Of a stretch of DNA of 64,000 nt, positions 1 through 6,972 are shown piece after piece (within the stretch, counting starts at the first letter, position 1; every line of letters begins with the position of its first letter). Position numbers and translations under genes: made by a program. The notes under the pieces were generated by a model. It was not told the DNA's origin, searched no databases, and saw only the letters and a list, made by a program, of their open reading frames with translations. The DNA lies in assembly GCF_000711735.1 (NCBI RefSeq), contig NZ_JONL01000002.1:248001-312000 (forward strand). The letters run 5' to 3'. The DNA comes from Maridesulfovibrio frigidus DSM 17176. GTDB lineage: Bacteria > Desulfobacterota > Desulfovibrionia > Desulfovibrionales > Desulfovibrionaceae.

Positions 1-530
1 AATTCAATAGCTTCAGTGCGGACATCTGTTTCGTTAGGCCAGTACAAATGTAATCTGGTCAAACCAAAAATAATTGTCATCACTACTGTTGCATTTTCTT
101 CTATTGGAACGTCTTTTACTTTTCCGCTCTTAATTCCGAGCTTCATGCAATCCTGTAGAATCAATTCAAGATTCTTAAGGAAAATAGCCATAAGTCGCTT
201 TGAAGAATCGAGCAATCCATAAGTGGAAAGCATGATCTTAACCTCAACTTCATTGGCTTCAACAAAGGTAAAATACTCTTCCATTATCATTTCCAGAGAA
301 CATTGATCTTTATCAAGTTTCTGGCGAATACTCTCAATATAATTAGCGAACTGCTCTTCAAGTGCTGCAAGAATATGAAGAAGAATATCTTCCTTACTTT
401 CAAAATGCCTATATATAGTTCCTTCAGAAATATTGGCAGTCTTCGCTAAATTCGAGGTTGTGGCTCTATGGAAACCCACCTGAGAGATCATTTCCTTGGC
501 TGTTGCCAAGATGATATCTTTGGTTTTCAT
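1..530 (-). CDS. TetR-family transcriptional regulator (3' end cut by window edge)
   Basis: Reading the minus strand from the ATG at 528-530 gives about 176 codons that run off the left edge. The first ~50 residues are a TetR helix-turn-helix: they begin MKTKDIILATAKEMI and include SEGTIYRHFESKEDIL, the recognition-helix signature. The rest is a helical ligand-binding domain, which is not conserved enough to predict an inducer. The gene is divergent from the selenoprotein gene at 726. A perfect palindrome 15 bp upstream of its start codon is a good candidate for an autoregulatory operator. No stop codon is visible, so the C-terminus is missing. TetR membership is seen directly in the translation; autoregulation is inferred. 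Confidence 0.88.
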   Translation of the reverse strand, partial: MKTKDIILATAKEMISQVGFHRATTSNLAKTANISEGTIYRHFESKEDILLHILAALEEQFANYIESIRQKLDKDQCSLEMIMEEYFTFVEANEVEVKIMLSTYGLLDSSKRLMAIFLKNLELILQDCMKLGIKSGKVKDVPIEENATVVMTIIFGLTRLHLYWPNETDVRTEAIE

Positions 531-545
531 TTGCTGACTCCAGAT

Positions 546-562
546 AAACGCCAGAGGCGTTT
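546..562. promoter_or_regulatory. 17-bp palindrome, probable TetR operator
   Basis: The sequence is a perfect inverted repeat, AAACGCC-AGA-GGCGTTT, 15 bp upstream of the tetR start codon. TetR-family dimers usually bind palindromes of about this size that overlap their own promoter. The position suggests autoregulation and possibly control of the divergent selenoprotein gene. The binding itself is inferred. Confidence 0.5.
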
Positions 563-592
563 AGTTAATCTTGTTGAAATATCTTTAACTAA
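561..592. repeat. Inverted repeat TTAGTTAA / TTAACTAA in the divergent promoter region
   Basis: Two 8-bp arms at 561-568 and 585-592 are perfect reverse complements separated by 16 bp. They abut the 17-bp palindrome in the region between tetR and the selenoprotein gene. They could be a second regulatory site or chance in AT-rich DNA. Confidence 0.3.
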
Positions 593-666
593 TGCGTTAT
601 AATTGATAACACTTAATAACAGCGTAATTCCTACCTTAAGCGGCTGTTAAGGTCAACACAGTGCAT

Positions 667-695
667 TTGACAAAACTCGATAGAAAACTTATTTT
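667..695 (+). promoter_or_regulatory. Sigma-70-type promoter for the HesB-like selenoprotein gene
   Basis: A perfect -35 box TTGACA lies at 667-672, followed after 17 bp by TATTTT at 690-695, a 4/6 match to the -10 consensus. Transcription would start near 702. A strong AGGAGG ribosome site follows at 715-720, just before the ATG at 726. Confidence 0.55.
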
Positions 696-725
696 TGGAT
701 AGACATGTCCTATAAGGAGGGAATA

Positions 726-1037
726 ATGGTTGAAATTACAGAAGCTGCTAGCAAGCAGTTAGAAAGCTACTTTGCAGATAAAGACAAAACCCCTATACGC
801 ATCTATCTTGCGACCGGTGGCTGAGCAGGCCCCCGATTGGCATTGGCTCTGGATGAGCCAAAAGATAATGACGAAAATATAGATGCTGCAGGTTTTACGT
901 TTCTTATAGACAAAGAACTGAATGGACAGGGAAGCCCTTTTAAAGTTGACCTAAGCTATAGCGGATTTGTTATCACATCCGATATGGATATGGGCGGCGG
1001 CGGAGAATGCGGATCCTGCTCAGGAAGCTGCGGCTAA
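726..1037 (+). CDS. HesB/IscA-like selenoprotein (in-frame TGA at 822-824 read as selenocysteine)
   Basis: From the ATG at 726 the frame runs through TGA at 822-824 (codon 33) and ends at 1037, giving 103 residues. TGA sits in the context GG-U-AGPRLAL, at the place where IscA/HesB proteins carry their first cluster-binding cysteine (IscA Cys35). The tail is Gly/Cys-rich (ECGSCSGSCG) and supplies further thiols, as in the known HesB-like selenoprotein family of Desulfovibrio and Geobacter. Protein-like sequence continues on both sides of the TGA without a frame change, and a stem-loop lies 18 nt after it. AGGAGG at 715-720 fixes the start. Its likely role is Fe-S cluster or redox chemistry in the cytoplasm; the exact reaction is unknown. 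A caller that treats TGA as stop would report only the C-terminal two thirds. Confidence 0.88.
843..861 (+). promoter_or_regulatory. Bacterial SECIS-like hairpin
   Basis: A perfect 7-bp stem, TTGGCTC (843-849) with GAGCCAA (855-861), closes a 5-nt loop TGGAT. It begins 18 nt after the TGA codon, so the loop is about 25 nt downstream. Bacterial SECIS elements lie inside the coding region just after the UGA and usually have a G in the apical loop, as here. It would recruit SelB-GTP-Sec-tRNA. Not experimentally shown. Confidence 0.72.
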
Positions 1038-1080
1038 CCAGTCGTCACAGAATGTTTCCGGGGTCATAGACCCAAATAAA

Positions 1081-1110
1081 AAAGGCCGTTTCTTAAATGA
1101 AACGGCCTTT
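1081..1110. terminator. Bidirectional rho-independent terminator
   Basis: A 12-bp perfect stem (AAAGGCCGTTTC with GAAACGGCCTTT) around TTAAAT is flanked by A and T runs. It lies between the convergent selenoprotein gene and the CBS-ACT gene and can serve both. Confidence 0.9.
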
Positions 1111-1139
1111 TCTGTGTCATATGAATAAATAAGATAAAA

Positions 1140-1796
1140 TTAAACTTTCCACTCGCTCATAAAATCAGAAGGCCCGACAACTTTGTGTCCGCGTTCTTTT
1201 AAAGCGCTAATGACTGGCGCAGGATCTTCAGTATCGATGCGTACAACTACCATTCTGCGACTTTTATGATAAAAAAGACCAGTACTGATAATGCTGTATT
1301 TCATATTTGAAATAATTCCAGCAAGTTCATAAAGAACCCCTGTGCGCTCTTCAGCTTCGACAACTATCCGCGATCCACCGTGCTTAAGACCCATTTCTTC
1401 TACAAGAACTTCAAGCATCTTATTACGATTGATATAGCCGATTAGTTTTTCGTCTTCATCGACTACAGCTAGGCCGGAAAGATTCATCTCAAACATCAGA
1501 TCTGCAGCAGCTTCTATATCTGTCTCAGGAGGAATTGTTGTTATAGTTTTACGAACCACATCTTTAACTGTGATTTTATCAAGTAAATAGTTCAGTTCGT
1601 GCTTCTCGAGAGAAGTAATAATTGAAGGCAAAGCTGCTCGGACATCCTCTTTGGTGACATAACCGACAAGGTCTTCACCATCTTTGACAAGAAGCATCCA
1701 CAACTGATTATCTTCTAGAAGTTTGTCCGCATCCTTCACTAAAGTTTCAGGAGTTACCGTAACAAAATCCTTAAGCATTTTCAGTCCTACATACAT
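1140..1796 (-). CDS. CBS-pair and ACT domain protein (AcuB-like)
   Basis: The 218-residue protein has two CBS motifs, at about residues 8-60 and 75-130. The second contains the motif MSGL-like stretch NLSGLAVVDEDEKLIGYI. A C-terminal ACT domain follows at about 143-210. CBS pairs usually bind adenine nucleotides and ACT domains bind small ligands such as amino acids, so this is probably a cytoplasmic metabolic sensor or regulatory subunit. The start at 1796 is supported by a GGAGGA site seven bases upstream. It is monocistronic and is convergent with the selenoprotein gene across a shared terminator. No catalytic domain is present. The ligand and partner cannot be read from the sequence. Confidence 0.85.
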   Translation of the reverse strand: MYVGLKMLKDFVTVTPETLVKDADKLLEDNQLWMLLVKDGEDLVGYVTKEDVRAALPSIITSLEKHELNYLLDKITVKDVVRKTITTIPPETDIEAAADLMFEMNLSGLAVVDEDEKLIGYINRNKMLEVLVEEMGLKHGGSRIVVEAEERTGVLYELAGIISNMKYSIISTGLFYHKSRRMVVVRIDTEDPAPVISALKERGHKVVGPSDFMSEWKV

Positions 1797-1956
1797 CTAT
1801 AAGTCCTCCAGAGTCCGGGAAGCCCGGCTTCGTAAAAAAATTTATGGCTCAAGTTTTGTGCTGCACTAATGCTCGATAAAACACTACTACCACTTACGCA
1901 AGGGTTATGACAGGAAGTATCTTGCCCCTGATACTTTTTTGAGGTAGTCCAAATTT

Positions 1957-2304
1957 ATGCATGAAATGTCAATAGCTCAAAGCATACTTGCCATAGTGGA
2001 AGAGGAATTGAGGAAACACCCCGATGCAAAGCTTAAGAAAGTTACAGTTGCAAACGGAGCCCTCGCCGGAATCGTATCAGACGCTCTAACCTTCGGATGG
2101 GAAGCCATTACAATGGGAACCCCGCTTGAAGGATCGGTTCTTGTTGTTAATGAAATACCAATAAAAGTAAGTTGCGGTGGATGCTCGAAAGAATTCATCC
2201 CTGAAGATAAACTTTACATGCCATGCCCCGATTGCGACCTCGAAATAGGACACAAAGTCCTTCAAGGGAAGGAACTGCACATCGAAGGCATAGAGATTGA
2301 TTAA
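1957..2304 (+). CDS. hypA: Hydrogenase nickel metallochaperone HypA
   Basis: The 115-residue protein has the family length and starts MHEMSIAQ, with His2 as the nickel ligand. A zinc-ribbon domain uses Cys73/Cys76 and Cys90/Cys93 (CGGC and CPDC). HypA delivers nickel to [NiFe] hydrogenase large subunits during maturation, together with HypB, whose gene follows 20 bp downstream. The pairing of hypA and hypB without hypCDEF here implies that the other maturation genes lie elsewhere. The start is fixed by the conserved N-terminus. Confidence 0.97.
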   Translation: MHEMSIAQSILAIVEEELRKHPDAKLKKVTVANGALAGIVSDALTFGWEAITMGTPLEGSVLVVNEIPIKVSCGGCSKEFIPEDKLYMPCPDCDLEIGHKVLQGKELHIEGIEID

Positions 2305-2324
2305 GACTAAATAAGGAGATTAAA

Positions 2325-2981
2325 ATGGCTGAAGTGCCTATCATACGGAATATCCTGGAAGCAAATGACAGAATTTCTGAAGAACTAAACAAATTTTTCA
2401 CAGATAACAAGATTCTTTGCCTCAACCTTATGAGTTCTCCAGGATCAGGTAAAACCAGCCTTTTGGAAAAGACACTCACAGACCTTAAAGGTGAGTTCAA
2501 GATGGCTGTTATCGAAGGTGATCTGCAGACAGACAACGACGCACGCCGCGTTGCTGCAACTGGAGCTCAGGCAGTCCAGATCAATACCGACGGTGGATGC
2601 CACCTTAACTCTAGTCAGGTTAAAGAGGCTCTGAGCCTGATTGACACTGACGGTCTTGATATCCTTTTCGTTGAAAACGTAGGTAACTTAGTTTGTCCTG
2701 CGGAATTCAATGTAGGTGAAGATCACAAAATTGCTCTTTTGACTGTGACTGAGGGTGATGACAAACCTGAAAAATACCCCCTCATGTTCCACATTTCTTC
2801 TGTAATGATCCTGAACAAAATCGACCTTCTTCCTTATGTTGATTTTGATATGGAAAAAGCTAAAAAGCACGCCAGCAAACTTAATGCTGATATTAAAATA
2901 TTCCCTCTTTCCTGTCGCTCACGAGAAGGGCTTGAAGGCTGGTATCAGTGGCTTAGAGAAGCGAGAGCTACAAAAGCTTAA
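2325..2981 (+). CDS. hypB: Hydrogenase nickel incorporation GTPase HypB
   Basis: The 218-residue SIMIBI-class GTPase has a Walker A SSPGSGKTS (residues 37-45) and the guanine-specificity motif NKID. The G-domain metal site residues Cys92-His93 (GGCHLNS) and Cys124 (NLVCP) match the known HypB nickel/zinc site. It lacks the His-rich stretch and the CxxCGC N-terminal site seen in some HypB proteins, so it is the simple form. It works with HypA to insert nickel into [NiFe] hydrogenases, using GTP hydrolysis. AAGGAG precedes the ATG. It forms an operon with hypA. Confidence 0.97.
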   Translation: MAEVPIIRNILEANDRISEELNKFFTDNKILCLNLMSSPGSGKTSLLEKTLTDLKGEFKMAVIEGDLQTDNDARRVAATGAQAVQINTDGGCHLNSSQVKEALSLIDTDGLDILFVENVGNLVCPAEFNVGEDHKIALLTVTEGDDKPEKYPLMFHISSVMILNKIDLLPYVDFDMEKAKKHASKLNADIKIFPLSCRSREGLEGWYQWLREARATKA

Positions 2982-3022
2982 ATAAAAAAGCTGATCTCAG
3001 ATAAGCTTAAGAAAGCTAACCC

Positions 3023-3056
3023 GCGCCCCTTGAAGATGACAAATCGATAGGGGCGC
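3023..3056 (+). terminator. Hairpin after hypB, probable terminator
   Basis: An 8-bp perfect stem (GCGCCCCT with AGGGGCGC) closes an 18-nt loop and is followed by an AT-rich stretch without a clean T run. It separates hypAB from the sigma-54 activator gene. Confidence 0.5.
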
Positions 3057-3097
3057 ATTATTTAGATCAGAACAACTGGAAACATGCGGAGCGGAAA

Positions 3098-4432
3098 ATG
3101 AAATTTCCCAGCAACCTCCCCTGTTCTGCTGTACTGGACTCACTTGCGGACGGAGTCTTCACAGTAGACAAAGACTGGAACATTACTTTCTTCAATGAAG
3201 CTGCCAGCCGGATCACGGGAATTCCCGGAGAAGATGCTGTCGGCTCCAAGTGTTGGGAAGTATTTCACTCCAGCCTGTGCGATGGGAACTGCGCCTTACG
3301 CTCCTGCATGAAACACAATGACCGCATCAGCAACAAATCAATATTTTTCATCCATGCCGACGGCGAAAAAGTACCTGTATCTATCAGCGCGGCTCCTCTT
3401 GTAGATGCTGACGGAAAAATCATCGGCGGCGTCGAAAGCTTTCGAGATCTCACCGATATTCAAGTTATGCGCCGCGAAGTGCTAGATTCATGGAGATTTG
3501 AAGACATCATCGGCAAAAGTAAGCCCCTTGCCAAAGTATTCTCTATCATGCCGCAAGTGAGTAAGAGCGAAGCCACAGTTCTTCTCTTAGGCGAATCAGG
3601 CACAGGTAAAGAACTTTTTGCCCGCGCAATCCACAACCTTAGTGATCGAAAACACAGCCCCTTCGTGGCAGTAAACTGTGGCGCTTTACCGGACAATTTA
3701 CTTGAATCTGAACTTTTCGGATATAAGGCCGGAGCATTTACCGATGCGCGCAAAGATAAGCCGGGTCGCTTTGAACTAGCTGCCGGTGGTACAATTTTTC
3801 TCGATGAAATCGGCGACATGCCAGCCAAACTTCAGGTTAAACTCCTCAGGGTACTTCAGGAAAAAACTTTCGAGCCTCTGGGGTCAGTTGCCAGCGTGAA
3901 GGCAAACGTGAGAATAGTTGCAGCAACCAACCGCAACCTTGCTGAACTTGTAGAGAATGGCATGTTCCGTCAGGACCTGTTTTACAGACTGAATGTGGTT
4001 ACCCTCAATTTGCCATCTCTTAAAGAACGTCCTGAAGACATTCCCTTGTTAATTAATCACTTCATAAATAGATTTAACATCTTGCAGGGCAAAAAAATTG
4101 AAGGCCTTTCCGAAGATACAATCCAAATTCTCATGCGGCACCCTTTCCCGGGAAACGTGCGAGAACTGGAAAATATCCTCGAATTTTCATTCATTCTATG
4201 CCCGGCCGGATTCATTCAGGTTGAGCATCTTCCTGAATACCTACAGCCCCATAATCGCTGTCCCCCACCCTCTGAAGACCACCCCATGACTCTGGAAGAA
4301 GTAAAATGCTTAGCAATCAGCCGCGCTCTTGAAAGAAACAATGGTAAAAAAATGGCTACTTGCAGGGAACTCGGCATATCCAAAGATACCTTACGCAGAG
4401 CAATCTCCCGCTGCGAGGAAAAGGGCGCATAA
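3098..4432 (+). CDS. Sigma-54-dependent activator with Cys-rich PAS domain (ORP cluster regulator)
   Basis: The 444-residue enhancer-binding protein has an N-terminal PAS domain (about 8-125), a central AAA+ sigma-54 interaction domain and a C-terminal Fis-type helix-turn-helix (about 400-440, with CRELGISKDTLRRAI). Walker A is GESGTGKE (165-172) and Walker B is GGTIFLDEIGD (230-240). The sigma-54 contact loop reads GAFTDA (212-217) instead of the usual GAFTGA. The PAS domain carries Cys52, Cys61, Cys65 and Cys70, a spacing that could hold an Fe-S cluster or act as a redox switch. It stands directly upstream of the ORP genes, whose first gene has a sigma-54 promoter. In D. vulgaris the ORP operons are controlled by sigma-54 and a cognate regulator of this kind, so the same role is likely. 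Confidence 0.9.
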   Translation: MKFPSNLPCSAVLDSLADGVFTVDKDWNITFFNEAASRITGIPGEDAVGSKCWEVFHSSLCDGNCALRSCMKHNDRISNKSIFFIHADGEKVPVSISAAPLVDADGKIIGGVESFRDLTDIQVMRREVLDSWRFEDIIGKSKPLAKVFSIMPQVSKSEATVLLLGESGTGKELFARAIHNLSDRKHSPFVAVNCGALPDNLLESELFGYKAGAFTDARKDKPGRFELAAGGTIFLDEIGDMPAKLQVKLLRVLQEKTFEPLGSVASVKANVRIVAATNRNLAELVENGMFRQDLFYRLNVVTLNLPSLKERPEDIPLLINHFINRFNILQGKKIEGLSEDTIQILMRHPFPGNVRELENILEFSFILCPAGFIQVEHLPEYLQPHNRCPPPSEDHPMTLEEVKCLAISRALERNNGKKMATCRELGISKDTLRRAISRCEEKGA

Positions 4433-4535
4433 CTAGCCCTGATTACAAATAAGCGGCGCATAAAACGCCTCGTCATAAATCCCCCAGACCATTGAAATAC
4501 CCCTAAACACTTACAATATAAAATATTGTTTGTTC

Positions 4536-4550
4536 AGGCACGTCTAATGC
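4536..4550 (+). promoter_or_regulatory. Sigma-54 promoter of the orp operon
   Basis: The sequence AGGCACG-TCTA-ATGC matches the sigma-54 consensus TGGCACG-N4-TTGC at 9 of 11 fixed positions, including the essential GG (4537-4538) and GC (4549-4550) at correct spacing. The transcript would begin near 4562. It sits between the sigma-54 activator gene and the first NifX-like gene. Confidence 0.75.
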
Positions 4551-4563
4551 TTTGTCCTCCGTC

Positions 4564-5007
4564 ATGAGAGGACAGAAACAACACACAACAAATAACGCCG
4601 AAACGCTTTGTTTGGCCTGCTATGAAGACAGGCTGGCCTCTGTATTTGATAGCACTACGGAACTCAAGATGTTCCAAATTAACGACCATAAAATTTGCCC
4701 CGTGGGTCTCCTATCCCTTCCCTCAGAAGACCCAAAGGACAGGACATCCGCCACTTTGACCTGCGGGGCAACATCTTTAATATGCGGCGCAATTTGCGGC
4801 TGCACCAGAAACACACTGGAACAAGCCGGAATTAAAGTCATCCCCTGGGTCAGGGGAACAATTAATGAAGTTCTTGAAGCGTACCAATTAGGACAGCTTG
4901 AGAAATTCATGATGCCGGGCTGCTCAGGCAGAGCACGGCAAAACGGCAGGTGCAGACAAAATCGCACTCAAAACATTCCTTCCAACAACAGGCTCAAGGA
5001 GAAATAA
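4564..5007 (+). CDS. NifX/NifB-type Mo-Fe cluster-binding domain protein, first gene of the orp operon
   Basis: The product is about 147 residues if started at ATG 4564. The core begins LCLACYEDRLASVFD, followed by a region with CGAT, ICGAICGCTRN and PWVRGTINEVLEAY, and a basic tail with MMPGCSGRA. This is the dinitrogenase iron-molybdenum cofactor (NifX-like) fold with extra cysteines. The start is uncertain. The sigma-54 promoter places the transcript start near 4562, which rules out an upstream TTG at 4552 and leaves ATG 4564 almost leaderless. Alternatively, translation uses a non-ATG codon nearer the conserved core at about 4606. It ends one base before the ORP gene starts. The proposed role is as a partner in the ORP complex. 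Confidence 0.72.
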   Translation: MRGQKQHTTNNAETLCLACYEDRLASVFDSTTELKMFQINDHKICPVGLLSLPSEDPKDRTSATLTCGATSLICGAICGCTRNTLEQAGIKVIPWVRGTINEVLEAYQLGQLEKFMMPGCSGRARQNGRCRQNRTQNIPSNNRLKEK

Positions 5008-5008
5008 A

Positions 5009-5368
5009 ATGAAAATTGCAATCAGCTGCCAAGGCTGCGAATTAACAGACCTAGTCGATCCACGTTTTGGCCGGGCAAAAGGTTTCATGGTTCTTGATAC
5101 CGAAAACGATTCACATGAATTCATAGACAACACTCAGAACCTGAATGCTGCACAGGGTGCAGGAATTCAGTCTGCGCAAAATGTTGCTGCAACAGGCGCA
5201 AAGGCAATAATCACAGGTCATGTCGGACCAAAAGCTTTTACCGCTTTAGATAAAGGAAAAATCGCAGTTCACCTGATCGAAGGTGGAACTGTTGCCCAAG
5301 CCTTTGCAACATATAAAGACGGAAAACTTGAAGCTGCTTCAGGCGCAGACAAAGACGGGCATTGGTAG
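5009..5368 (+). CDS. Orange protein (ORP)-like Mo-Cu/Fe-Mo cluster-binding protein, NifX family
   Basis: The 119-residue single-domain protein begins MKIAISCQGCELTDLVDPRFGRAKGF-like, which is the NifX/ORP signature with the DPRFGRA motif. It continues with the conserved GAGIQSAQNVAATGAKAIITGHVGPKAF-type region. ORP of Desulfovibrio binds a sulfide-bridged Mo-Cu-Mo cluster, and its relatives bind Mo-Fe cofactor precursors. AAGGAG just upstream fixes the start. It lies between another NifX-domain gene and the MrpORP ATPase gene, the same set as in the D. vulgaris ORP complex, which has been linked to septum positioning. The metal content here is inferred from family membership. Confidence 0.88.
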   Translation: MKIAISCQGCELTDLVDPRFGRAKGFMVLDTENDSHEFIDNTQNLNAAQGAGIQSAQNVAATGAKAIITGHVGPKAFTALDKGKIAVHLIEGGTVAQAFATYKDGKLEAASGADKDGHW

Positions 5369-5385
5369 GCCAAATAGACTCAAAC

Positions 5386-5409
5386 GTGGCGATGTGTTGA
5401 CATCGCCAC
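5386..5409 (+). terminator. Intercistronic hairpin between ORP and MrpORP genes
   Basis: A 9-bp perfect stem (GTGGCGATG with CATCGCCAC) closes a 6-nt loop. No T run follows, so it may be an attenuator or an mRNA-stabilising hairpin that sets different levels for the two genes rather than a full terminator. Confidence 0.5.
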
Positions 5410-5486
5410 TATAAGTCTTACTTTATGCTGGATATTTCTTTAGTGATAAAACATAACCCCCTACTTTCAGGGGCGGGAGATTATAA

Positions 5487-6740
5487 ATGAGCGATCAAGC
5501 TTGCGGAAGCTGTTCTTCCTCCGGTTCAGGATGTTCATCTCAGGGTTGCAGCCCTGAAGATATGAAAATGAAAAAGACCCTTGCCAGAATTAAACACAAG
5601 ATCGTCGTTATCTCCGGTAAAGGCGGCGTAGGTAAAAGCACCGTGGCAACAAACATTGCCGTAGCTTTATCCCTCGCGGGCAAACAGGTCGGCCTGCTTG
5701 ATGTTGATGTTCATGGCCCAAGTATTCCAAGACTGCTGAGCCTAGAAGGCCAACAGCCTCACATCGGTCACGAAATTATTGAACCTATTTCATACAGCAA
5801 AAACTTATGGGTTATGTCCCTTGGGTTCATGCTTCCAAGTAAAGATGAGCCAGTCATCTGGCGTGGACCGGTTAAAATCGGCATGATTAAGCAATTCGTT
5901 CAGGATGTAGCGTGGAATGATCTTGATTTCCTCGTTGTAGATTGCCCTCCCGGAACAGGTGATGAACCTCTCTCCGCATTGCAGACTCTCGGACCTGACG
6001 CTCAGGCTGTTATCGTAACCACTCCTCAGGGAGTTGCTATTGATGACGTTCGCCGCTCAGTTAATTTCTGCAAACAGGTCGGTAACCCGGTTCTTGGAAT
6101 CGTTGAAAATATGAGTGGTTTCGTTTGTCCAGATTGTGGCAGCGTTCATGACATTTTCAACTCAGGCGGCGGAGAAGATCTTGCTAAAGAAATGGGCGTA
6201 AACTTCCTTGGTAAAATCCCGCTAGACCCAGAAGTCGGTCGCTCAGGAGACGAAGGCTATCCTATCGTCAGAGTTGACCATGACGGCATCACAGGTAAGG
6301 CACTAAGCGCGATTATCAAACCGATGCTGAATCTCGCTGAAACTTTGCAAGAAAATTTAAAAATGCCTAATCTGGAAGACCTTGCAGGTAAAAACGGCAT
6401 GGTCAGAATAGCTGTCCCTGTTGCAGCAGGTAAGCTTGCCATGCATTTCGGTCATTGCGAACAGTTTGCATTGGTTGATGTTGATACCATGACCAAAGGT
6501 GTTGTTGCCACAAACATGGAAACACCTCCACCGCACGAGCCGGGCGTTATACCTAAGTGGATTGCAGATCAAGGCGTTCACCTTGTCCTTGCTGGCGGCA
6601 TGGGTGCAAAAGCGCAGACCATGTTCACCGATGCCGGCGTAAGAGTCGTTGTTGGAGCTCCAGCTGAATCCCCTGAAAACGTTGTTGCTAATTACTTAGC
6701 AGGTTCTCTTGTCACAGGTCAGAACACCTGCGATCACTAG
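5487..6740 (+). CDS. MrpORP: Mrp/NBP35-type P-loop Fe-S carrier ATPase fused to a NifX-like domain
   Basis: The 417-residue fusion has three parts. A short Cys-rich N-terminus (CGSCSSSGSGCSSQGC, residues 6-21) resembles NBP35. The Mrp ATPase domain follows (about 35-290), with deviant Walker A GKGGVGKS (44-51), DVDVHGPS and a C-terminal CxxC (FVCPDCG). A NifX-like domain runs from about 305 to 415 (MVRIAVPVAAGKLAMHFGHC onward). Mrp/NBP35 proteins carry and transfer Fe-S clusters. The fused domain suggests delivery to, or exchange with, ORP-type metal centres. This architecture is known as MrpORP in D. vulgaris. GGGAG precedes the ATG. A strong terminator follows at 6799. Confidence 0.93.
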   Translation: MSDQACGSCSSSGSGCSSQGCSPEDMKMKKTLARIKHKIVVISGKGGVGKSTVATNIAVALSLAGKQVGLLDVDVHGPSIPRLLSLEGQQPHIGHEIIEPISYSKNLWVMSLGFMLPSKDEPVIWRGPVKIGMIKQFVQDVAWNDLDFLVVDCPPGTGDEPLSALQTLGPDAQAVIVTTPQGVAIDDVRRSVNFCKQVGNPVLGIVENMSGFVCPDCGSVHDIFNSGGGEDLAKEMGVNFLGKIPLDPEVGRSGDEGYPIVRVDHDGITGKALSAIIKPMLNLAETLQENLKMPNLEDLAGKNGMVRIAVPVAAGKLAMHFGHCEQFALVDVDTMTKGVVATNMETPPPHEPGVIPKWIADQGVHLVLAGGMGAKAQTMFTDAGVRVVVGAPAESPENVVANYLAGSLVTGQNTCDH

Positions 6741-6798
6741 TCAATCTACCAATACAAAGCTCTTAGACAATATCACATTCCTACTCCTTAAGTGATAG

Positions 6799-6838
6799 TG
6801 GCCCGCAAAACTCATCTTTTGCGGGCCATTATTATTTT
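6799..6838 (+). terminator. Rho-independent terminator of the orp operon
   Basis: A 12-bp stem (TGGCCCGCAAAA with TTTTGCGGGCCA) is followed by TTATTATTTTAT. It lies about 60 bp after the MrpORP stop codon. Confidence 0.9.
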
Positions 6839-6972
6839 ATTTTTCTGCCATATCACGATTCTATCCAACTTTTTTTCAGAGTCCTTATTGACGCATTAAT
6901 CCATCTATCACATACTCATCCTTCCTTATTTTCTATTCATGATGTCAAACCAAACTAAAGAGGAAGTATAAA

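Noticed and set aside
16-222. Plus-strand open frame of 68 codons at the left edge
   Set aside because: It lies antisense to the TetR gene, which has a clear HTH signature on the minus strand and runs off the edge; the plus-strand frame has no ribosome site or family resemblance.
837-1037. Stand-alone 66-residue protein starting after the TGA
   Set aside because: It is the C-terminal part of the selenoprotein; the ATG at 726 with AGGAGG upstream is in the same frame and the TGA falls at the expected Sec position.
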